Source: an uncultured Bacillaceae bacterium (GTDB lineage Bacteria; Bacillota; Bacilli; Bacillales; Alkalibacillaceae). From it: a stretch of 11,867 nt of DNA. Below the pieces are notes generated by a model, which was not told the origin of the DNA, ran no database searches, and worked only from the letters and a program-made list of their open reading frames with translations. The position numbers and the translations under genes were made by a program. Location: contig CALKAL010000010.1 of assembly GCA_937983065.1 (NCBI GenBank), forward strand, positions 1-11,867, given 5' to 3'. This document shows, one piece after another, positions 8,145 through 11,867 of the stretch (positions are counted from its first letter, which is position 1; each line of letters opens with the position of its first letter).

Positions 8145-9326
8145 CTATTTCACTTCGATTAAGACGGCATCCCCTTGTCCACCGCCGGAACAAATCGACG
8201 CAATACCTAAACCGCCTCCGCGACGTTTAAGTTCATAAGCTAACGTTAAAATAATCCGGGTACCGCTTGCGCCAATCGGATGACCGAGGGCAACCGCACC
8301 ACCGTTCACATTCACTTTATCCGGATCGAGTCCAGCAATTTTTCCGCTTGCTAAAGAAACCGCAGCGAAAGCTTCATTCACTTCAAATAAATCGATATCA
8401 TCTAATGTATAGCCTGTTTTTTCTAGCAATCTATTAATAACGAGTCCTGGTGTTTCTGGAAAACGATCCGCTTCAATAGCAACCTCTTCATGAGCAATGA
8501 TCGTTGCGAGCGGCTCTTTGCCAAGCTCTTTTGCCTTATCTTCTGACATTAAAACGACTGCCGCTGCTCCGTCATTAATTCCTGGTGCATTTCCAGCTGT
8601 AATCGTTCCATCTTTATCAAAAGCAGGTCTTAATTTAGCTAATTTATCTAGAGAAGTTCCTCGTCTTGGCGCTTCATCTGTATCCACGATGATTGGATCA
8701 CCTTTTCGTTGAGGCACTTCTACGGGAACAATTTCTTCTGCAAAAATTCCCTCGTCGATGGCATTTAATGCACGTTCATGACTTCTAACGGCCCAATTAT
8801 CTTGATCTTCTCTAGAAAGCTCAAACTTTTCGGCTGTCCGATTGCCGTACGTTCCCATATGGACATTTTCAAAGGAGCAAGTGAGCCCATCATAAACCAT
8901 CATGTCGACCACTTTTTGATCACCCATACGCATTCCCCACCGTGCATTCGGTAAAATATATGGCGCATTGCTCATACTTTCCATACCGCCTGCAACGATA
9001 ATATCTTCCTCACCAAGGCGAATCATCATATCTCCTAACGTGACACTTCGCATGCCTGATGCACAAACTTTATTTACCGTCTCCGTTTTTGTCTCCCACG
9101 GAAGTCCAGCATGACGTAACGCTTGACGAGATGGAAGCTGTCCTTGACCTCCTTGCAAAACGGTTCCCATAATTACTTCTTGAACGTCTTCAGCCTTTAC
9201 GCCTGCACGATTTAAAGCTTCTTTTATTGCGATACCACCTAATTGTGATGCTGTTAATGGCGCAAGTCCACCACCAAATTTTCCAAAAGGTGTTCTTGCC
9301 CCTGAAACGATGACCGTTTTCGTCAT
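8145..9326 (-). CDS. mmgA: Acetyl-CoA acetyltransferase (thiolase, MmgA-like)
   Basis: A thiolase of 393 residues catalysing acetoacetyl-CoA + CoA to two acetyl-CoA, the last step of the route in this operon. The catalytic residues are all present: nucleophile Cys88 in NKVCASGM (85-92), His349 in GGAVALGHPIGASG (342-355), and second Cys379 in CSGGGQGDA (379-387). NEAFA at 317-321 is also conserved. Length and motifs fit the short-chain acetoacetyl-CoA (type II) class rather than the long-chain FadA class. GNAPGINDG (245-253) has Pro where many thiolases have Ser, a minor variation. GGGAGG at 9336-9341 lies 9 nt before the ATG. It is the first gene of the operon, directly behind the promoter, operator and cre elements described here. 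The symbol is by similarity to Bacillus subtilis mmgA. Confidence 0.95.
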   Translation of the reverse strand: MTKTVIVSGARTPFGKFGGGLAPLTASQLGGIAIKEALNRAGVKAEDVQEVIMGTVLQGGQGQLPSRQALRHAGLPWETKTETVNKVCASGMRSVTLGDMMIRLGEEDIIVAGGMESMSNAPYILPNARWGMRMGDQKVVDMMVYDGLTCSFENVHMGTYGNRTAEKFELSREDQDNWAVRSHERALNAIDEGIFAEEIVPVEVPQRKGDPIIVDTDEAPRRGTSLDKLAKLRPAFDKDGTITAGNAPGINDGAAAVVLMSEDKAKELGKEPLATIIAHEEVAIEADRFPETPGLVINRLLEKTGYTLDDIDLFEVNEAFAAVSLASGKIAGLDPDKVNVNGGAVALGHPIGASGTRIILTLAYELKRRGGGLGIASICSGGGQGDAVLIEVK

Positions 9327-9349
9327 TTCAAAATTCCTCCCTTTTTAAA

Positions 9350-9363
9350 TGTAAACGTTAACA
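9350..9363 (+). promoter_or_regulatory. CcpA catabolite-responsive element (cre)
   Basis: TGTAAACGTTAACA matches the Bacillus cre consensus TGWAARCGYTWNCW at every position, and with the preceding A it also matches WTGNAANCGNWNNCW. It is nearly palindromic. It lies just downstream of the -10 box of the thiolase promoter and overlaps the expected transcription start (about 9359), a location that normally gives repression. This predicts that the acyl-CoA operon is off when preferred sugars are present, in line with catabolite repression of the mmg operon known in Bacillus subtilis. Confidence 0.8.
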
Positions 9364-9365
9364 TA

Positions 9366-9374
9366 ATTATATCA
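9366..9374 (-). promoter_or_regulatory. Extended -10 promoter of the thiolase-icmF operon
   Basis: The minus strand reads TGATATAAT, a consensus sigma-A -10 hexamer (TATAAT, 9371-9366) with the TGn extension. At 16-18 nt spacing no good -35 box is present, which fits an extended -10 promoter. The predicted start near 9359 gives a leader of about 33 nt to the thiolase ATG at 9326. The -35 area is occupied by the palindrome at 9384-9401. Confidence 0.65.
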
Positions 9375-9383
9375 TTAAAATCG

Positions 9384-9401
9384 ACTGAACGCTCGCTCAG
9401 T
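9384..9401. promoter_or_regulatory. Candidate TetR-family operator
   Basis: An 18-bp imperfect palindrome, ACTGA-ACG-CT-CGC-TCAGT, matching its reverse complement at 14 of 18 positions with perfect outer 5-bp arms and inner CG...CG. Size and pattern (TGAnCGnnCGnTCA) are typical of operators bound by TetR-family acyl-CoA regulators. It covers the -35 region of the operon promoter, so a bound protein would block RNA polymerase. The likely binder is the TetR protein encoded in the operon (3302-3922); that pairing is inferred. Confidence 0.6.
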
Positions 9402-9563
9402 TTTATCCAAAGTTCCTCAATCATAAATAAATATATTAGATCACTCCTATAACTTATCGAATCATGAAAAAGCATTCGTTTAATAAACTGTTAATAAGGT
9501 TGTTCTCATATGAGGGGAATGTTGCTGTTTCAATTTACCTCGCCATCGCATTAGGGGGAAGTG

Positions 9564-10022
9564 ATGATGATTAGAAGAAATAAAAAGATGTTACTTGGTA
9601 TAGGTTGCCTCGTCATCATCATTGGTGGCGGCTATTTATTGTATCAATTTTTATTTCAAGAGCATCAAGCAAAGGCGGCGATTGAAGCTTTTTACGAGTA
9701 TGAACAGCAAGGACGATTAGCTGACTCGTGGGAAATGTTTCATCCGTATATGAAGGAAAAGTTCGATAAAGTAGATTATATTCAAGACCGGGTGCACGTC
9801 TTTTTTCATCATTTCGGAGTCGAAACGTTTAATTTTTCAGTCGGATCGGTTTCTCGAAATAAGGATTGGATTTTTGAAGAAAATGCTGAGCCCCTCGATG
9901 TCTTTCACGCAACTGTGACGATGACTTTTAGAGGAAAATACGGTCATTTTGAAATTAAGCAGCCTGTATTTACGACAAAAATTGACGGGGATTGGACAAT
10001 TCTTTGGGATTATAAAAAATAG
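9564..10022 (+). CDS. Small membrane-anchored protein with an NTF2/MecA_N-like extracytoplasmic domain
   Basis: About 152 residues, function unknown. It has a short positively charged start (MIRRNKK), one hydrophobic segment of about 20 residues (roughly 9-30, LLGIGCLVIIIGGGYLL) and then an outward-facing soluble domain of about 120 residues. The domain starts with a helix (AKAAIEAFYEYEQQGRLADSWEMFHP) and ends with beta strands and GDWTILWDYKK. This pattern recalls NTF2-like domains, including those at the N-terminus of MecA-type penicillin-binding proteins, which end in a similar Trp-x-Val-x-Trp-Asp segment; the resemblance is by eye only. Three start codons occur in a row (GTG 9561, ATG 9564, ATG 9567). 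AGGGGG at 9553-9558 is too close to the GTG, so one of the ATGs is used. It is monocistronic, divergent from the thiolase operon and convergent with the next gene. Confidence 0.8.
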   Translation: MMIRRNKKMLLGIGCLVIIIGGGYLLYQFLFQEHQAKAAIEAFYEYEQQGRLADSWEMFHPYMKEKFDKVDYIQDRVHVFFHHFGVETFNFSVGSVSRNKDWIFEENAEPLDVFHATVTMTFRGKYGHFEIKQPVFTTKIDGDWTILWDYKK

Positions 10023-10033
10023 TCATGTGGCTT

Positions 10034-10840
10034 TCATTCAATTGTTTTGACTGCTTCTTTTTCAAAATTTGTACTCGCCCACTTTCCTTCTTTTTCAAAC
10101 AAATCATAGACTATCTCCTTTTCTAGTGGCGGCTCATCCAACCAATTGAGTAATGTTTCAACGACAGCTGTTTTCATCGGAAAGTAATGAAGAAAGACGT
10201 CAGCTTGTTCATGCAGCTTCGTTGTCCAAATTTGGGCTCGAATCATGACCATTGAGTAAAAAGTACGTATAAGTTTTCGAGAAATTTTTTCAGTTAATGT
10301 TGGCAAATCTTCCACGTTAGCGGTTTTTAATTGAGGTAACATTTTTTTATAAAAGTTAGATATATCGCCATTGAAGCTAAGCGGAATGTCAGCGGTTAAT
10401 GGATACGGGCCAAAGCTTTCACCTAAATCTTCACCGTAAAGGCAGACGGAAAGCGCTTGTATAAAGGCATTATCATAATATTTACTCGGCATCATGACCG
10501 CTTCAATATGATCAGAGGCAATACCGACTTCACGAAGAAGATGGCGATACTTTTTCGTTAGCTCTAATTGAAGTTGCTTTAATTCCGTTAGCCGATTTTG
10601 ATTTAATGGTTTATTGAAAATAGCGATGAGGTCTAAATCAGATTTAACAGGGGTAGCGTCCCCCCTAGCAACACTACCGTATAAATAAACGCTATGCAGC
10701 TCCGTTTCAAAGGATTGTTTTAACCGTTCGACTGTATCTTCAATGCTAGGCTTGTAAATTGAATCAACTTTATCTAGGCTTACATCACTTTTAATAAACC
10801 CCTGCTCATCTAACCCGTAGCCCCGTTTTAAATGTTTCAT
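10034..10840 (-). CDS. Nucleotidyltransferase-fold protein of unknown substrate
   Basis: A protein of 268 residues with an N-terminal polymerase-beta-type nucleotidyltransferase domain. YLYGSVARGD (52-61) followed by SDLDL (67-71) gives the GSxxRG...DxD pattern that binds nucleotide and two metal ions (Asp68, Asp70). Glu113 in HIEAVMM is a possible third carboxylate. The C-terminal half is helical, as in aminoglycoside adenylyltransferase-like proteins, but no resistance subfamily can be assigned, so no drug activity should be assumed. The frame is open upstream to 10936, but ATG at 10840 has GGGGAAA about 6 nt upstream. The longer form would overlap the upstream VOC gene by about 60 nt. With the chosen start the gap is 34 nt, so the two are probably cotranscribed. 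Its stop is only 11 nt from that of the convergent gene. Confidence 0.85.
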   Translation of the reverse strand: MKHLKRGYGLDEQGFIKSDVSLDKVDSIYKPSIEDTVERLKQSFETELHSVYLYGSVARGDATPVKSDLDLIAIFNKPLNQNRLTELKQLQLELTKKYRHLLREVGIASDHIEAVMMPSKYYDNAFIQALSVCLYGEDLGESFGPYPLTADIPLSFNGDISNFYKKMLPQLKTANVEDLPTLTEKISRKLIRTFYSMVMIRAQIWTTKLHEQADVFLHYFPMKTAVVETLLNWLDEPPLEKEIVYDLFEKEGKWASTNFEKEAVKTIE

Positions 10841-10874
10841 AAGCTTTCCCCATTTTTCTTTGTGAAAAATTTTT

Positions 10875-11717
10875 TTAAAAATGAATCGTAATTCCTGCTG
10901 GGTCTTCAACGATATAACGACCCGCTTGCTCTTCAACTTGAATATTAGCTTGAATTAGCTTATCTTTCACGACTTGGCGATCGTCTTCGGTCATTTTTAT
11001 CGAATACCAATTCAATCCAACTTCATCGGCTTCTTTCTTGGCACCGTTCATACTATTCCAGACGTTTAAGCCGATATGGTGATGATAGTTATTGTCGGAA
11101 ATAAATAAAGCATGGGCTCCGTAATTTAAAACGACATTAAAATCGAAATAATTGACATAAAATTTTTGAATTTGTTCTAAGTTGTGTACTTGTAAATGAA
11201 CGTGACCGATGACCGTTTCTTTCGGTGCGCCTAACCAACCGTCATCTGATTTATCTTGAACTAAATGATCCGCCTGTAAAGCTTCGGTAATCATATGAAC
11301 ACGGTCATTTTGCCATTCCCATTCCTCTTCAGGCCGGTCACTATATATTTCAATCCCATTTCCGTCTGGATCAGCTAAATAAATCGCCTCTGAAACGCCA
11401 TGATCAGATGCGCCTTGAAGAGGAATCCGATTTTCAATGGCAAAGAGTAAAAAATCCGCAAGATCACTTCGGCTTGGTAATAAATAAGCAGCATGATAAA
11501 GCCCTGTCTTTCTAGCATTTAACTGGCGGACGTTTTCAGGCTGGATGAGATTTAAAATCGGGGTTTCTCCATCGACGGTCATTGTCGCTTGATTCGCCTT
11601 CTTATTTAATATGCTAAATCCTAACACGTGCTCATAAAAGGATAATGAACGCTCTAAATCTGACACGTTTAAAGAAAGCTCATTAACATGTTTCGTCGGT
11701 AATTTATGAAAAGACAT
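10875..11717 (-). CDS. Two-domain VOC (glyoxalase/extradiol dioxygenase) family protein, CatE-like
   Basis: About 280 residues made of two vicinal-oxygen-chelate domains (about 5-130 and 165-280). It resembles Bacillus subtilis CatE (YfiE), annotated as catechol-2,3-dioxygenase: shared features include GLYH...LLPSR, DHGVSEAIYLADPDGNGIEIY and GYHHHIGLN-type segments. In the C-terminal domain His174 (GHVHLQV) and His214 (YHHHIGLN) are candidate metal ligands. The third, Glu on the last strand, appears replaced: the end reads DPAGITIHF, with Thr277 where the N-terminal domain has Glu (GIEIY). Catalytic activity is therefore uncertain. Start choice: ATG at 11744 has no ribosome binding site and falls only about 9 nt after the likely transcription start, whereas ATG at 11717 has AGGG 5 nt upstream. 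It is the first gene of a probable two-gene unit with the nucleotidyltransferase. Confidence 0.85.
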   Translation of the reverse strand: MSFHKLPTKHVNELSLNVSDLERSLSFYEHVLGFSILNKKANQATMTVDGETPILNLIQPENVRQLNARKTGLYHAAYLLPSRSDLADFLLFAIENRIPLQGASDHGVSEAIYLADPDGNGIEIYSDRPEEEWEWQNDRVHMITEALQADHLVQDKSDDGWLGAPKETVIGHVHLQVHNLEQIQKFYVNYFDFNVVLNYGAHALFISDNNYHHHIGLNVWNSMNGAKKEADEVGLNWYSIKMTEDDRQVVKDKLIQANIQVEEQAGRYIVEDPAGITIHF

Positions 11718-11759
11718 ATCATCCCTACTCTCTATATAATTCATTTTATTTTTTATTTG

Positions 11760-11765
11760 ATTATA
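11760..11765 (-). promoter_or_regulatory. Possible -10 box for the VOC-nucleotidyltransferase pair
   Basis: The minus strand carries a perfect TATAAT about 43 nt upstream of the preferred start codon at 11717. The -35 area falls in the T-tract of the upstream terminator and shows no clear TTGACA match, so this is a moderate-confidence call. Transcription would start near 11752, leaving too little leader for the alternative ATG at 11744. Confidence 0.4.
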
Positions 11766-11778
11766 ACTTACTATAACC

Positions 11779-11819
11779 TAAAAAAGAGGAAGAAAAACAT
11801 ATTCGTTTTCTCCCTCTTT
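11779..11819 (-). terminator. Rho-independent terminator of the right-edge gene
   Basis: On the minus strand AAAGAGGGAGAAAAC (from 11819) pairs with GTTTTTCTTCCTCTTT across a short loop (GAATAT). This gives 7 perfect pairs, a G-T wobble and a further stretch with a one-base bulge, and it runs directly into six T residues (11785-11780). It starts about 10 nt after the stop codon at 11829-11831, the expected place for the terminator of that gene. Confidence 0.75.
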
Positions 11820-11828
11820 AATGATTAA

Positions 11829-11867
11829 TTATGCGGTTTCTTTTACTTCTGTTTCTTCACCAAAAAT
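11829..11867 (-). CDS. C-terminal end of a gene cut by the window edge
   Basis: Reading in from the right edge on the minus strand, one frame gives IFGEETEVKETA followed by TAA, and a good terminator follows after about 10 nt. Only 12 codons are visible. The acidic, charged tail is typical of a cytosolic protein end but does not allow identification. The coding call rests mainly on the stop codon placed correctly before a terminator. Confidence 0.5.
   Translation of the reverse strand: MFGEETEVKETA

Noticed and set aside
9323..9424. Minus-strand 33-codon frame (MIEELWIKLSERS...) whose TGA overlaps the thiolase ATG
   Set aside because: The overlap looks like a leader peptide, but the frame runs through the operator, the -10 box and the cre, and starts upstream of the predicted transcription start. 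It has no well-placed ribosome binding site, so it is probably chance.
9505..9514. Perfect 10-bp palindrome CTCATATGAG upstream of the plus-strand membrane protein gene
   Set aside because: It is short enough to arise by chance and does not sit relative to a recognisable promoter; no matching second copy was seen.
9588..9660. Possible lipoprotein signal (LLGIGC) in the small membrane protein
   Set aside because: The residue at -3 from Cys is Gly rather than Leu/Val/Ile, and the hydrophobic stretch continues well beyond the Cys, which fits a transmembrane anchor better.
10841..10936. N-terminal extension of the nucleotidyltransferase starting at 10936
   Set aside because: It would overlap the VOC gene by about 60 nt and lacks a good ribosome binding site, whereas ATG at 10840 has GGGGAAA at suitable spacing and is followed by the conserved domain.

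Overview
The window most likely comes from a Bacillaceae chromosome, probably a Geobacillus/Anoxybacillus/Bacillus relative. The reasons are moderate-to-low GC by eye, strong AGGAGG-type ribosome binding sites before nearly every gene, a consensus CcpA cre site, and a gene order that I recall from thermophilic bacilli. No rRNA, tRNA, IS element, phage gene or CRISPR array is visible.

Left and central region (about 1-9400): one seven-gene minus-strand operon. In transcription order it encodes acetyl-CoA acetyltransferase, 3-hydroxybutyryl-CoA dehydrogenase, two tandem acyl-CoA dehydrogenases, a MeaB/ArgK-type G-protein, a TetR-family regulator, and IcmF (isobutyryl-CoA mutase fused to its own G-protein chaperone). 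Gaps are 12, 29, 12, 100, -8 (overlap) and 25 nt. Together the enzymes form a nearly complete route from a valine-type branched acyl-CoA to acetyl-CoA. IcmF isomerises isobutyryl-CoA to n-butyryl-CoA, an acyl-CoA dehydrogenase makes crotonyl-CoA, an enoyl-CoA hydratase that is not in this window makes 3-hydroxybutyryl-CoA, the dehydrogenase makes acetoacetyl-CoA, and the thiolase releases two acetyl-CoA.

Operon control region (9327-9560): upstream of the thiolase the minus strand shows an extended -10 promoter (TGATATAAT). An 18-bp imperfect palindrome covers its -35 area and fits a TetR-type operator. A perfect CcpA cre match covers the expected transcription start. The inferred logic is repression by carbon catabolite control plus local control by the operon's own TetR protein, probably released by an acyl-CoA.

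Right region (9560-11867): a small membrane-anchored protein with an NTF2-like look is divergent from the operon. It runs tail-to-tail into a minus-strand pair, a two-VOC-domain CatE-like protein followed by an orphan nucleotidyltransferase. A rho-independent terminator lies upstream of that pair and closes a further minus-strand gene, of which only the last 12 codons are in the window.

I do not see a clearly new system. The most useful observations are the regulatory layout of the thiolase promoter, the second free-standing G-protein next to a mutase that already has one fused, and apparently incomplete motifs in the VOC protein and in the IcmF G-domain.
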